64,000 nucleotides of DNA. Origin: Hydrogenophaga sp. BPS33. Lineage in GTDB: Bacteria > Pseudomonadota > Gammaproteobacteria > Burkholderiales > Burkholderiaceae_C. Shown here piece after piece: positions 54,237-63,564 of this stretch. Both the position numbers and the translations under genes were made by a program. The stretch spans positions 5,580,001-5,644,000 of the forward strand of contig NZ_CP044549.1 of assembly GCF_009859475.1 (NCBI RefSeq), written 5' to 3'. Below the pieces are notes generated by a model. The model saw only the letters and a list, made by a program, of their open reading frames with translations, made no database searches and was not told where the DNA came from. The stretch's first letter is position 1. Each line of letters starts with the position of its first letter.

Positions 54237-54587
54237 ATGTTGCAAAACCTCACCCCCGTCCTGGTGCTGCTCGCCGTTCTGGTGGGCATTGCCTTCGCAC
54301 TGAAATGGGCGCGCCGCCGCCTGCCCGGTGCGGCCGGCCACAGCGGCCCGCCGATGCAATTGCTCTCCCAGCTCTCGCTGGGCCCCCAACAGCGGGTGGT
54401 GACGATGCAGATCGGCCAGGGCGAAGACCGCGTGTGCCTGGTGCTCGGCGTCTCGCCCGGCAGCGTGAACACGCTGCACCAGATGAAGATGCCGGCCGAC
54501 CTGCCCGAGTCGCCCATTGCCACGCCAGCGTCCGGTTTTGCCGCGCGGCTGGCCCAGCTCACCCAACCTCCCAAACCCCATGCTTGA
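54237..54587 (+). CDS. fliO: flagellar export protein FliO
   Basis: FliO stabilises FliP during gate assembly. The 116-aa protein has one N-terminal membrane helix ([20 protein letters not shown]) and a short cytoplasmic domain ([20 protein letters not shown]). AAGGA lies before the start. The stop overlaps fliP. Confidence 0.93.
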   Translation: MLQNLTPVLVLLAVLVGIAFALKWARRRLPGAAGHSGPPMQLLSQLSLGPQQRVVTMQIGQGEDRVCLVLGVSPGSVNTLHQMKMPADLPESPIATPASGFAARLAQLTQPPKPHA

Positions 54588-55350
54588 GAAGGCTTCACAC
54601 CGCCACATGCTGTTGGCCGGCCTGCTGCTCCTGTGTGCCAGCGGCGCCTGGGCACAAGGCGCTCCGGCCTCCCCCGGCCCCTCGCTGCCGATCATGATCG
54701 GCCAGGGCGCGGGCGGCAATTCCTACTCGGTGCCGATCCAGACGCTGCTGTTCTTCACCGCGCTGTCCTTCCTGCCGGCCGTGCTGCTGCTCATGACGGG
54801 TTTCACCCGCATCGTGATCGTGCTCTCGCTGCTGCGCCAGGCGCTGGGCACGCAATCGGCGCCCCCCAACCAGGTGATCGTCGGCCTGTCGCTGTTCCTC
54901 ACGCTGTTCGTGATGGGCCCCACGCTGGACCGCGTGTACGCCGACGCCTACGAGCCCTATTCCCGCAACGCGATCAGCTTCGAACAGGCACTCGATCGCG
55001 GCCAGCTGCCCATGCGCGAATTCATGCTCAAGCAAACGCGCCAGTCGGACTTCGAACTCTTCGCCAAGCTGGCCAAGCTGCCCGCCGACGTGACCGCGCA
55101 GAACGCGCCGTTTCGCGTACTGGTGCCGGCCTTCGTGACCAGCGAACTCAAGACCGCGTTCCAGATCGGCTTCATGATCTTCATTCCGTTCCTGGTGATC
55201 GACATGGTGGTCGCCAGCGTGCTCATGTCGCTGGGCATGATGATGCTCTCGCCCGTGCTGGTGGCACTGCCGTTCAAGCTCATGCTGTTCGTGTTGGCCG
55301 ATGGCTGGAACCTGTTGATCGGCTCCTTGGCCGCATCCTTCTCGACTTAG
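54580..55350 (+). CDS. fliP: export gate protein FliP
   Basis: FliP forms the core of the export gate with FliQ and FliR. The ATG at 54580 overlaps the fliO stop by 8 nt, which suggests coupling; an ATG at 54607 is possible. The 256-aa protein has a cleaved signal ([18 protein letters not shown]), four membrane helices (such as [20 protein letters not shown]) and the conserved [17 protein letters not shown] and [17 protein letters not shown]. Confidence 0.97.
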   Translation: MLEKASHRHMLLAGLLLLCASGAWAQGAPASPGPSLPIMIGQGAGGNSYSVPIQTLLFFTALSFLPAVLLLMTGFTRIVIVLSLLRQALGTQSAPPNQVIVGLSLFLTLFVMGPTLDRVYADAYEPYSRNAISFEQALDRGQLPMREFMLKQTRQSDFELFAKLAKLPADVTAQNAPFRVLVPAFVTSELKTAFQIGFMIFIPFLVIDMVVASVLMSLGMMMLSPVLVALPFKLMLFVLADGWNLLIGSLAASFST

Positions 55351-55357
55351 GAAAGCC

Positions 55358-55627
55358 ATGGATCCCCAAGCCGCTCTCACGATGGCGCAGAACGCGCTGT
55401 TCATGCTGCTCATGGTCGCCGCGCCGGTGCTGGCCACGGTGCTGGCCGTGGGCCTGCTGGTGAGCCTGTTCCAGGCCATCACGCAGATCAACGAGGCCAC
55501 GCTGGCCTTCGTGCCCAAGCTCATCGCGGCCATCGCGGTGTTCGCCATCGCCGGCCCCTGGATGATGACGACGATGGTCGAGTTCATCCGCAGCACGATC
55601 CTCTCGATCCCCAACTACGCGGTTTGA
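55358..55627 (+). CDS. fliQ: export gate protein FliQ
   Basis: An 89-aa protein with two membrane helices ([20 protein letters not shown] and [20 protein letters not shown]) and the family motif [23 protein letters not shown] precedes the ATG. It lies 7 nt after fliP. Confidence 0.97.
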   Translation: MDPQAALTMAQNALFMLLMVAAPVLATVLAVGLLVSLFQAITQINEATLAFVPKLIAAIAVFAIAGPWMMTTMVEFIRSTILSIPNYAV

Positions 55628-55635
55628 GCGCGGCG

Positions 55636-56403
55636 ATGCCGACCTTCACCGAAGCCCAGATCATGGCGCTGGTCATGCCGGTGTTCTGGCCGTTCCTGCG
55701 CATCCTGGCGGTGTTCTCCAGCGCGCCCATCTTCTCCTCGCGCTCGGTGCCGATGCGCACCCGGGTGGGCCTGGCAATGCTGGTGGCGCTGTGCGCGCAG
55801 GCGGGTTTGCCCGAACAACCCATGGTGGCCCTCACCGATCCGGGCGCGTTCGCCGCGGTCGTGCAGCAGGTGGTCGTGGGCGTGGCCATCGGCCTGGCGG
55901 TGCGCATCGTGTTCGCCGCGGTCGAACTCGCGGGCGAACTCATCGGCTTGCAGATGGGCTTGAACTTCGCGGGCTTCTTCGATCCGTCCACCAACTCGCA
56001 ATCGAGCACGGTCGGACGCTTCTTCGGCAACACCACCATGCTGCTGTTCGTGGTGATGGGCGGCCACCTCATGTTGCTGCAAGCGGTGATCGCCAGTTTC
56101 AACACCTTCCCCGTGGGCGCAAGCGCCTTCGAGTCGGTCAACCGCATGCAGCTGCACGAGCTGGGCGCGGTGGTGTTCCGCTACGGTCTCTGGATCGCCC
56201 TGCCGATGATCGGCATGCTCATCTTCATCAACATCGTGCTGGGGTTCATCTCGCGCATCGCGCCGCAGATGAACGCCTTCGCCATCGGTTTTCCGCTGAC
56301 GCTGTCAGCGGGCCTGGTGGGCATCGCCTTCACGCTACCGATGCTGGACGCGCCAGTGGCCGCGCTGATGCGTCTGGCGACCAACATCTTCACGGGTGGA
56401 TAG
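55636..56403 (+). CDS. fliR: export gate protein FliR
   Basis: FliR completes the FliPQR gate. The ATG at 55636 gives 255 aa; a TTG at 55624 overlapping the fliQ stop is an alternative. There are about six membrane helices, with the motifs [40 protein letters not shown] and [20 protein letters not shown]. It is the last gene of the fliL-R run. Confidence 0.96.
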   Translation: MPTFTEAQIMALVMPVFWPFLRILAVFSSAPIFSSRSVPMRTRVGLAMLVALCAQAGLPEQPMVALTDPGAFAAVVQQVVVGVAIGLAVRIVFAAVELAGELIGLQMGLNFAGFFDPSTNSQSSTVGRFFGNTTMLLFVVMGGHLMLLQAVIASFNTFPVGASAFESVNRMQLHELGAVVFRYGLWIALPMIGMLIFINIVLGFISRIAPQMNAFAIGFPLTLSAGLVGIAFTLPMLDAPVAALMRLATNIFTGG

Positions 56404-56404
56404 G

Positions 56405-56515
56405 AACACCCCCCTGCGCCGCTGACGCGGCTTCCCCCCTCCGCAGCGCGCCTTCGGCGCTTCGAGGGGGGACGGCATCTCGGGCCGGCAAAGCCGGACC
56501 CTTGATGCCCCTGGA
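56405..56515. repeat. GC-rich intergenic repeat, copy 7 (inverted)
   Basis: Between fliR and the chemoreceptor gene. The core 56409-56462 is the reverse complement of the core in copies 1 and 2, followed by the GCCGGCAAAGCCGGACCCTT unit and GATGCCCCTGG. Confidence 0.8.
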
Positions 56516-56569
56516 CCGACTCCCCCTCGCGCGTCGCCTCTCTTTGCGCCGCCGCCTGTCCAGCCACAC

Positions 56570-56596
56570 TCAAAAAGACGCGCAGCGCGCCGACAT
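56570..56596 (+). promoter_or_regulatory. sigma-28 promoter of the chemoreceptor gene
   Basis: TCAA (56570-56573), 15 nt, GCCGACAT (56589-56596), 55 nt upstream of the start codon. Confidence 0.6.
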
Positions 56597-56651
56597 TCCT
56601 GGCGAGACCGTGTATGTTCGCATCGTGTCCCCTCCTCCACGGAAGCCATTC

Positions 56652-58214
56652 ATGAAACTTCGCACCCAGATTCTGTGTCTCGGCCTGGCGGGCGCCGCAC
56701 TGGTGTCCGCCGCGGGCGGCATCGGCCTGCTGGCCGTCTCCTCCATGGCGACCAAGGTGGAAGCTTCGGCACTCGCCAGCCAGGCGCTGCATGCCGCGCT
56801 GAGCGCGGACATGATGCACGATGCCCTGCGTGGCGATGCGCAGCGCGCCTTGCTCGGTGTGATGAAGGGCGACGCCGCCACGGTCGCGGCCGCGCGTGCC
56901 GACCTGGACGACCACGTCACCACACTCGACGCGGCGCTGCAGAAGATCGCGCAAGCTGGCATCGACGCCGAGGCGCAGAAGGCACTCGACGCGGCCCTGC
57001 CCGCGGTGAACCAGTACAAGGCGGCCGCACTGGCGGTGGTCGGCGGCGCGGCGCAGGACGTGGCCCAGGCCGAAGCCCAGGCACCCGCGCTGAACAAGGC
57101 GTTTGCCGAACTCGAAGACGCGCTGGAAAAGCTCTCCGGCATGATCGAGGAAGACGGCGCGGCCATCTCCGAGGCGGCAGCGGCCAGCGTGAAGCAATCG
57201 CTCTGGACCATCGCACTGGCCGTGCTGGCGGCCACCGTGGCCCTGGTGATCGGCGCGCTGTGGGTCGCCCGCCTCATGGCGATCCCCATGGACCAGGCCG
57301 TGTCCGCCGCCGGCCACCTCGCCCAGGGCGACCTGACCATGCCGATTCGCCTGGTGGGCAACGACGACACGCGCCAGTTGCTCGAAGCCATGCGCACCAT
57401 GCAGCAGCGCATCGGCGAAACCGTGGGCCACGTACAGGACAACGCCGCGCTCGTCTCCGAAGCCAGCGCGCAGATCGCCCAGGGCAACACCGATCTCTCC
57501 ACCCGCACCGAGCAGCAAGCTTCGGCGCTGGAAGAAACCGCGGCCTCGATGGAACAGCTCGGCACCACCGTGCGCCAAACTGCCGACCACGCAGGCAAGG
57601 CCAACGAGCTGGCGCGCAACGCCTCGCAGGTGGCGGCCGAGGGCGGCGATGTGGTGGGCAAGGTGGTCGAGACGATGCGGGGCATCAACGACAGCTCGCG
57701 CCGCATCGCCGACATCATCGGCGTGATCGATGGCATCGCGTTCCAGACCAACATCCTGGCGTTGAATGCCGCCGTGGAAGCGGCGCGCGCGGGCGAACAG
57801 GGGCGCGGCTTCGCGGTCGTAGCGGGTGAAGTGCGCACGTTGGCGCAGCGCAGCGCCGAAGCGGCCAAGCAGATCAAGGGCTTGATCGACGCCAGTGTGG
57901 AACGGGTGGCCAGTGGCACGGTGCTGGCCGATCAGGCCGGTGCGACCATGCAAGGCGTGGTGAGCGCGATCCGCCGCGTCTCGGATCTGGTGGGCGAGAT
58001 CAGCAGCGCCACCAGCGAACAGAGCGCGGGCGTGGGCCAGGTTGGCGAGGCCATCGGCCAGATGGACAAGGTCACGCAGCAGAACGCGGCGTTGGTGGAG
58101 GAAAGTGCGGCGGCTGCCGACAGTTTGAAACAGCAGGCGGTGCAGATGGTGCGGGCGGTTTCTGTGTTCAAGGTGAACCGGGAGGCTCGCTTGGGGTTGT
58201 CTTCTTTGGGCTGA
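56652..58214 (+). CDS. methyl-accepting chemotaxis protein
   Basis: A transmembrane chemoreceptor of 520 aa from the ATG at 56652 (GGAAG upstream). Helix 1 is at about 7-30, a helical periplasmic sensor at about 31-180 (Ala-rich four-helix bundle type), helix 2 at about 186-208 ([20 protein letters not shown]), HAMP at about 210-262, and the signalling domain after that, with the hairpin tip [20 protein letters not shown] and [20 protein letters not shown]. No NWETF-type pentapeptide is seen at the C-terminus ([10 protein letters not shown]). The ligand is unknown. Confidence 0.96.
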   Translation: MKLRTQILCLGLAGAALVSAAGGIGLLAVSSMATKVEASALASQALHAALSADMMHDALRGDAQRALLGVMKGDAATVAAARADLDDHVTTLDAALQKIAQAGIDAEAQKALDAALPAVNQYKAAALAVVGGAAQDVAQAEAQAPALNKAFAELEDALEKLSGMIEEDGAAISEAAAASVKQSLWTIALAVLAATVALVIGALWVARLMAIPMDQAVSAAGHLAQGDLTMPIRLVGNDDTRQLLEAMRTMQQRIGETVGHVQDNAALVSEASAQIAQGNTDLSTRTEQQASALEETAASMEQLGTTVRQTADHAGKANELARNASQVAAEGGDVVGKVVETMRGINDSSRRIADIIGVIDGIAFQTNILALNAAVEAARAGEQGRGFAVVAGEVRTLAQRSAEAAKQIKGLIDASVERVASGTVLADQAGATMQGVVSAIRRVSDLVGEISSATSEQSAGVGQVGEAIGQMDKVTQQNAALVEESAAAADSLKQQAVQMVRAVSVFKVNREARLGLSSLG

Positions 58215-58381
58215 ATTGCCCTTTGCCCTTTGCCCTTTGAAGTAGCTTTTTCTCTTTCGTGGCGAGCCGGGTCTCGGCCCGGCGGCCGACTCACTTTTCT
58301 TTGCTTCGCCAAAGAAAAGTAAGCAAAAGAAAGGCGAGCCGAAGACCGGGCCCCTTCGGGGCTCCTTGCGCTGCTCGGTGT

Positions 58382-58438
58382 GCGGGGAGAAGTTCGCAAA
58401 CTCGCTTCGCTCAAACACGCGAACTTCTTTTTCCCCGC
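58382..58438. terminator. long hairpin, probable bidirectional terminator
   Basis: Nested arms GCGGGGA / TCCCCGC (58382-58388, 58432-58438) and GAAGTTCGC / GCGAACTTC (58389-58397, 58419-58427). A short T run (TTTTT) lies just after the inner right arm. The position between convergent genes suits transcription termination for both, though this sequence may also be a dispersed repeat. Confidence 0.55.
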
Positions 58439-58470
58439 ACCCCTGCGCTGCTCAGCCCGGCCTCACGGCA

Positions 58471-58508
58471 GATGCGGATGCGGGTGCGGGTGCGGGTGCG
58501 GGTGCGGG
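58471..58508. repeat. hexanucleotide tandem repeat
   Basis: GATGCG twice, then GGTGCG four times, plus GG. Noncoding, 57 nt from the acyl-CoA ligase stop. Confidence 0.9.
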
Positions 58509-58564
58509 TTTCCTCAGAGATCGGCTTTAGCGTGACCAGTTGCGCGGTAGCGCACGTTGTGGAC

Positions 58565-60220
58565 TCAAACCTGCACCGGTTTTCGCGAGGGTTTCTCAAA
58601 CGGTTCGGGCTTGAGGGCGCCTTGCGCGATCTGCTCGCGCAGAGCGTACTTCTGGATCTTTCCAGAACTGGTGGTGGGAAAACTGTCCACGCAATACCAG
58701 CGTACTGGCAGCTTGTAGGCCGCCAGCCGCGAGCTGCAGTGGTGGTAAAGGTCAAGTGCGGTGGGGCGCGCCACACCAGGGTTCAGCTGCACCACGGCCG
58801 CCACCACTTCGCCCCACTGCGTGTCGGCCTCGCCCACAACCTGCACCTCCTGTACGGCAGGGTGCTGCCGCAACACCTCCTCGATTTCCATTGGGTAGAT
58901 GTTCTCGCCGCCGCGAATGATGCAGTCCTTCAGGCGTCCGGTGATGCGCAGGTAACCCGCGGCGTCCATCGCCGCCACGTCACCGGTGCACAACCAGCCA
59001 TCGGCAGTGACGGCGTCGGCCACGCCCGCCGGCAGCGAGAAGTAGCCCTGCATCACCTGGTAGCCACGCACCCAGATCTCGCCGGGCTCGCCAATGGCGC
59101 GCACCGCGCCCGTGGCCGGGTCGGCAACCTTGAGTTCCGCACAGCGCGCCGGGCGGCCAATGCTGGTGGTCTGGCGCTCCAGCGTGTCGTCGGGCGAGGT
59201 CTGGCAAATCACGCCGTTGGCCTCGGTCTGGCCGTAGGTGATAGTGAAGCGACTGCCCAGTTCTTCGCGCGCGCGGCGCACCAGCCAGTCGGGCACGAGG
59301 GAGCCGCCGCTCATGAGCGTGCGCAGCGAGCGCAGATCGCGCTGCGGCCGCTCGGGGTGGTCGAGCATGCGCATGACCATGGTCGGCACACCGTGGAAAT
59401 GGTTGACCTGCTCGCGTTCAATGATGCGCAGCATGTCGCCCGCATCGAACTGCGGCTGCAGCACGAAGGTGCCGCGCGAGGTCAGCGCGCCCAGGTGGCT
59501 GCCGGCGCTGCCGCCGACGTGGAACAGAGGCATGGCCGTGGCCCACACGCCGCCATCGGGAAAGGTGGCGCGCTGCGCTGCGAAGCGCGAGGCATTCACC
59601 AGGCCCAGGTGGTGCAGGCGAGCCCCCTTGGGTTTGCCGGTGGTGCCGGAGGTGAACTGAATCTGCGCCACGTCGTGGGGCGAGACCACCGGCAATCCAA
59701 TGCCGGGCTGGCTTTGTGCGGTGAAGTCACCCCATTGCGCCAGCTCGAAGCACTCGCGCAAGGCCGGCAGACGGCCCCGCAACTGCGCGACCACGTTCGC
59801 CACGTCCAGACCACGGTACTCGCGCACATGGAACAGCCCCACCGCGCCAGAGGTCGAGAGCACGTGGTGCACCTCTTCGCCGAGGTAGGCCGGGTTCACC
59901 GTCACCAACACCAGCCCGGCCATGGCGGCGCCATGCTGCAGCAGCACCCACTCGGCGCAGTTCGGCGACCACACGGCCACCTTCTCGCCAGGCCTGAAAT
60001 GGCGCAGCAGCGCGCGCGCCGAGCGCTCGGCCTCGGCCAGCAGTTGGGCATTGGTCCAGCGCCGCGTGGGCATGGGTGGCAGCGGGGCTTCCACGAAACC
60101 GATGCGCTCGGGCACTTCGCGCGCGAGTTGGCGCAGCAGATCGCCGATGGTGATGTGCAGCAGCGGTTGGTCGACCTCGGCCGGCCACAGGGATTCGGTG
60201 AGCGCGACCTCAGGCGGCAT
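58565..60220 (-). CDS. AMP-forming acyl-CoA synthetase/ligase
   Basis: Activates a carboxylic acid to its CoA ester through an acyl-adenylate. The ATG at 60220 overlaps the upstream gene by 11 nt; 551 aa. Motifs: IQFTSGTTGKPKGA (P-loop), ITYGQTEANGVICQT, the hinge GWLCTGDVAAMDAAGYLRIT with GRLKDCIIRGGENIYP, and the catalytic lysine in TTSSGKIQKYALREQ. The substrate may be a fatty, aromatic or branched acid and cannot be told here. It is coupled to an ADP-forming CoA synthetase, an unusual pairing. Confidence 0.93.
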   Translation of the reverse strand: MPPEVALTESLWPAEVDQPLLHITIGDLLRQLAREVPERIGFVEAPLPPMPTRRWTNAQLLAEAERSARALLRHFRPGEKVAVWSPNCAEWVLLQHGAAMAGLVLVTVNPAYLGEEVHHVLSTSGAVGLFHVREYRGLDVANVVAQLRGRLPALRECFELAQWGDFTAQSQPGIGLPVVSPHDVAQIQFTSGTTGKPKGARLHHLGLVNASRFAAQRATFPDGGVWATAMPLFHVGGSAGSHLGALTSRGTFVLQPQFDAGDMLRIIEREQVNHFHGVPTMVMRMLDHPERPQRDLRSLRTLMSGGSLVPDWLVRRAREELGSRFTITYGQTEANGVICQTSPDDTLERQTTSIGRPARCAELKVADPATGAVRAIGEPGEIWVRGYQVMQGYFSLPAGVADAVTADGWLCTGDVAAMDAAGYLRITGRLKDCIIRGGENIYPMEIEEVLRQHPAVQEVQVVGEADTQWGEVVAAVVQLNPGVARPTALDLYHHCSSRLAAYKLPVRWYCVDSFPTTSSGKIQKYALREQIAQGALKPEPFEKPSRKPVQV

Positions 60221-62381
60221 GTGCACGCGGCTGTTCGGCCGCCTCCACTGGAGTCAACACGATCAGGGCGTCCACCGCGATCACCTTGCCGTCGGACACC
60301 ACCAGGGGGTTGACGTCGAGCTCGTCGATCAGCGCCGGGTGGTCGGCCAGCAGCTCGCTCACACGGGCCACGGCCTGCGCGACCTGCGCCACGTCGGCCG
60401 GCGGTGCACCGCGAAAGCCGTCGAGCAAGGCGCGCCCGCGCAGGCGGTCGAGCAGACCGCGCGCCTGCCCTTCGCTCACCGGTGCCAGCGCCACCGCGCT
60501 GTCCTTGAGCAGCTCCACGAAGATGCCGCCCATGCCGACCACGATGGTCGGGCCGAACAGCGGATCGCGCCGCCCGCCAACGATGAGTTCCAGGTCGCGC
60601 CGCACCATGGGCTGCACCAGGATGCCGTCGATGCGCGCACCGGGCACGTGGGCCGAGGCGCTGCGCTGGATGGCCTGCCAGGCCTCGCGCACCGCGTCAG
60701 CGTTGTGGATGTGCAGCTTCACGCCACCGGCTTCGGTCTTGTGCGGAATGTCGGCCGATTGCACCTTGAGCACGACCGGATAGCCAAACTGCTCGGCTGC
60801 GGCCACGGCCTGTTCGGGCGAGGTCGTCAGTTGCTCGGCCACCACGGGTACGCCATACGCGGCGAGCACGGTTTTGGCGGCGCTCTCGGTGAGCGTGTGG
60901 CCCTGCGGCACGGCGTTGACCAAGGCACGCGCGGCCGAGGCTTGGCTCAGGCGCGCGGCCTGCTGGCGCTGTTGCTGCAGGCGCTGGCCATACAGGTGCC
61001 AGGCGCGCAGCGTGGCCATGCAACGCTCCATCGAACGGAACAGGCACAGGTAAGGGCTGGCTTCCACCTCCTTCGCACCGGGCCCGTCCAGCCACTGCGA
61101 CAACCAGACGCAGCACACCGGTTTGCCAGACGCGCGCGCGGCTGCTTCCAGCGCCAGCAGGCGCGAAGTGCCAGGTGCGTAGGCATAGGGGTGCGGGATG
61201 ACGAGTGCGCCGTAGGTGTCGCTCTCCAGCAGGGCGCTGGCACACGCGGGCAAGGACGCGGGGTTGCTGAGGATCTGCGCCGTCACGTCGCAGGGGTTGC
61301 GCGCCGAACCGAACTCCGGGATGTGCGACTTGAGCACCGCCTGCACCTCGGGCGAGGGCTGCGGCAAAGGCACCGCGTGCAGCTCGGCCTTGTCGGCCAC
61401 CATGATGGTCGCACCGCCCGAGGTGGCCAGCGCTGCCACGCCGGTGCTGCGCGGCAGGCCGGCCTTGGCGAAGAAGGCCGCAGTTTCCACCAGGGCTTCG
61501 AAATCGTCCACCTCCACGATACCCACGCTCTCGAAGGCCGCGCGGTACACCGCCGCCGAGCCGGCCAGCGACCCAGTGTGCGACATCGCCGCCTGCATGC
61601 CCTCTTCGCCGGTGGCGATCTTGTGCACGATCACCGGCTTGCCCGCGCGCGTGGCGCGCCGCGCCGCTTCCAGCAGGCGCTGCGGATCGGCCATGCCTTC
61701 GAACAGGCAGGCAATCACCTTGCAGGCCGGGTCTTCGGCCAGGTAAGCCACCTGGTCGGCGACGTCCACATCGCAGGAATTGCCCGCCGACAGCACGTGC
61801 GAGAACACGTAGCCGTGCTGCGCGGACTGCGCCAGCGCCAGACCCAGACCACCGGACTGGCTCACCAAACCAATGCCCATCGTGGTCAGAGCATCCGCGT
61901 TCATGTCGGGTGCTTCGGCGAAGGTCAACCGCAGTCGCCCGCCGTCGGACAGGATGCCGATGCAGTTCGGGCCGAGGATGCGCATGCCGCTGCGCTGCGC
62001 CAGGGCCGCCAGGTCGTCCTGCATCTGGCGGTGTTCGGCGTGGCCGGTTTCCGCATAGCCCGAGGCGTAGACGATCGCGCCGCGAATGCCGTGGTCGGCG
62101 CAGTCCTGCGCCACGGCCTGCACCGCGTCGCGCGGCACGGCGATGACCGCGCAGTCCAGGCCGCGAGGCAATTGCGCCACCGAGGGCACGACCCGTTCGC
62201 CGCCGTCGCCCGCACGCTTGGGGTTCACCACCCAGACGTCAATGCCGCTGCCGGCCAGGTTGGCCGCGGTGCGTGCGCCGAAGGAGAAAGGCTTGGACGA
62301 GAAGTCCACCACCGCCACGCTGCGGGGTTGGAGCAAGGGACGGAGTTCGGAAGCGGCGAACAGGTCGCGGTGAAAGGTCAT
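60210..62381 (-). CDS. ADP-forming acyl-CoA synthetase (ACD-type)
   Basis: A 723-aa fused NDP-forming acyl-CoA synthetase. It has an N-terminal CoA-binding domain (about 20-140), a succinyl-CoA-synthetase-like domain with IGLVSQSGGLGLALAQSAQH and the likely phospho-histidine in AAMSHTGSLAGSAAVYRAAF, and a C-terminal ATP-grasp domain (about 490-715; GYPVVLKVQSADIPHKTEAG, FGPTIVVGMGGIFVELLKDS). ATG 62381 is used; a TTG 12 nt upstream is possible. It may convert acyl-CoA to acid with ATP formation or the reverse. Confidence 0.92.
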   Translation of the reverse strand: MTFHRDLFAASELRPLLQPRSVAVVDFSSKPFSFGARTAANLAGSGIDVWVVNPKRAGDGGERVVPSVAQLPRGLDCAVIAVPRDAVQAVAQDCADHGIRGAIVYASGYAETGHAEHRQMQDDLAALAQRSGMRILGPNCIGILSDGGRLRLTFAEAPDMNADALTTMGIGLVSQSGGLGLALAQSAQHGYVFSHVLSAGNSCDVDVADQVAYLAEDPACKVIACLFEGMADPQRLLEAARRATRAGKPVIVHKIATGEEGMQAAMSHTGSLAGSAAVYRAAFESVGIVEVDDFEALVETAAFFAKAGLPRSTGVAALATSGGATIMVADKAELHAVPLPQPSPEVQAVLKSHIPEFGSARNPCDVTAQILSNPASLPACASALLESDTYGALVIPHPYAYAPGTSRLLALEAAARASGKPVCCVWLSQWLDGPGAKEVEASPYLCLFRSMERCMATLRAWHLYGQRLQQQRQQAARLSQASAARALVNAVPQGHTLTESAAKTVLAAYGVPVVAEQLTTSPEQAVAAAEQFGYPVVLKVQSADIPHKTEAGGVKLHIHNADAVREAWQAIQRSASAHVPGARIDGILVQPMVRRDLELIVGGRRDPLFGPTIVVGMGGIFVELLKDSAVALAPVSEGQARGLLDRLRGRALLDGFRGAPPADVAQVAQAVARVSELLADHPALIDELDVNPLVVSDGKVIAVDALIVLTPVEAAEQPRAHAA

Positions 62382-62421
62382 GGGGAACAACAAAAGGATC
62401 AGGAAAAGGAACGACGAAGCG

Positions 62422-63399
62422 TCATTGCGGCTTGATGCCCAGGGACCGGATGAGTTCGGCCCAGGTCTTCATGTCGGCGTCGATGTCCTTGCGGAAATCG
62501 GCAGGAGCACGCCAGTCGACCTGCAGATCGCGATCAGCCCACTCGCGCTGGAACTCGGCATCGCGCGTGATGGCATGGGCCGCTTGCGTCAGCTTCGCCA
62601 GCACCGGCTGTGGCGTGGCAGCGGGCGCGAACAGGCTCAGCCACACGCCGGAAGAGCGGTAGCGCGGGTAACCCTGGTCGGCCAGCGAGCGCACGTCCGG
62701 CATGGACGCGATGCGACCGGTGGACAGCGAACCCAGCGCCTTGACGCGGCCATCCTTCACCAGCCCCTTCACCGACGGGATCGAGAAGATGCCGCCCTGA
62801 ACCTGGCCACCCAGCACGTCGGTGATGGCGGCGGACTCGCCCTTGTAGGCCACCACCGGCAGGTTCAGACCGTTGTCCTGGATGAAGGCGCGGCTGAACA
62901 CGTCGCCCGCCGAGGCCGTGGCATAGGTGCCGAGCGACCAGGACTTGTTGGCCTTGGCTTCCTCAATGAACTCCTTCATGTTGTTCGCCTTGACCTGCGG
63001 GTGCACCACGAACACCAGCCCGGTCGTGCCCAGTTGGCCGATGGGCGCGAAGTCGCGCACCGTGTCGTACGGCAGGTTGGTGCTGAGCGCGGCCTGCTGG
63101 ATGTGGGTGGTCGACGTGAACAGCAGTGTGTAGCCATCGGCCGGGGCCTTGGCCACCGTGGCCGCGCCCAGCTGGGTGCCGGCGCCCGGTCGGTTCTCCA
63201 CCACCACCGGTTGCCCCAGGCGGGTGGAGAGGCGGCCCGCGAAGACGCGCGCCCAGTTGTCGGTGCCGCCGCCAGCGGCAAACGGCACGACGATACGAAT
63301 AGGCTTGTCGGGGAAAGTGCCTTGTGCCTGCGTGGCACCGGCCATGGTGAGTGCGGTCAGCAGCAGCAGGCCGCGTCGCGTCGAGCTCATACGCTTCAT
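62422..63399 (-). CDS. Bug-family (TTT) periplasmic solute-binding protein
   Basis: A periplasmic receptor of the tripartite tricarboxylate transporter type, abundant in Burkholderiales. The ATG at 63399 (GGAA upstream) gives 325 aa; ATG 63435 is possible. It has a signal peptide (RRGLLLLTALTMAGATQAQG) and the family motifs FPDKPIRIVVPFAAGGGTDN, VVVENRPGAGTQLGAATVAK and ADGYTLLFTS. Its membrane partners TctA/TctB are not in the window. With the two CoA ligases it points to uptake and activation of an organic acid. Confidence 0.94.
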   Translation of the reverse strand: MKRMSSTRRGLLLLTALTMAGATQAQGTFPDKPIRIVVPFAAGGGTDNWARVFAGRLSTRLGQPVVVENRPGAGTQLGAATVAKAPADGYTLLFTSTTHIQQAALSTNLPYDTVRDFAPIGQLGTTGLVFVVHPQVKANNMKEFIEEAKANKSWSLGTYATASAGDVFSRAFIQDNGLNLPVVAYKGESAAITDVLGGQVQGGIFSIPSVKGLVKDGRVKALGSLSTGRIASMPDVRSLADQGYPRYRSSGVWLSLFAPAATPQPVLAKLTQAAHAITRDAEFQREWADRDLQVDWRAPADFRKDIDADMKTWAELIRSLGIKPQ

Positions 63400-63564
63400 C
63401 TGGTTTCCATAAATTTCGTTGATTGGGTGATCCATTATGATGGAGCCAAAATTCCACGTCAACACGGCGCCAGCGCCGGGCATGGTCATTGGGGTTTTCT
63501 CGCAATTGCCCTAGACTGGATGACCCAAACAACCGACAACGAGAGACGAAAGGACGGCCCTCAA

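Larger units (their letters stand above)
58215..58564. other. 350-nt intergenic region with hairpins and a tandem repeat
   Basis: The gap lies between the convergent chemoreceptor and acyl-CoA ligase genes. It holds an 11-bp perfect inverted repeat (ACTTTTCTTTG, 58293-58303 and CAAAGAAAAGT, 58310-58320), a large hairpin at 58382-58438 and a hexamer repeat at 58471-58508. No reading frame here looks like a gene. Confidence 0.7.

Noticed and set aside
58471..58508. Hexamer array considered as a CRISPR-like repeat
   Set aside because: Units are 6 nt and contiguous with no spacers, and no cas genes are present.
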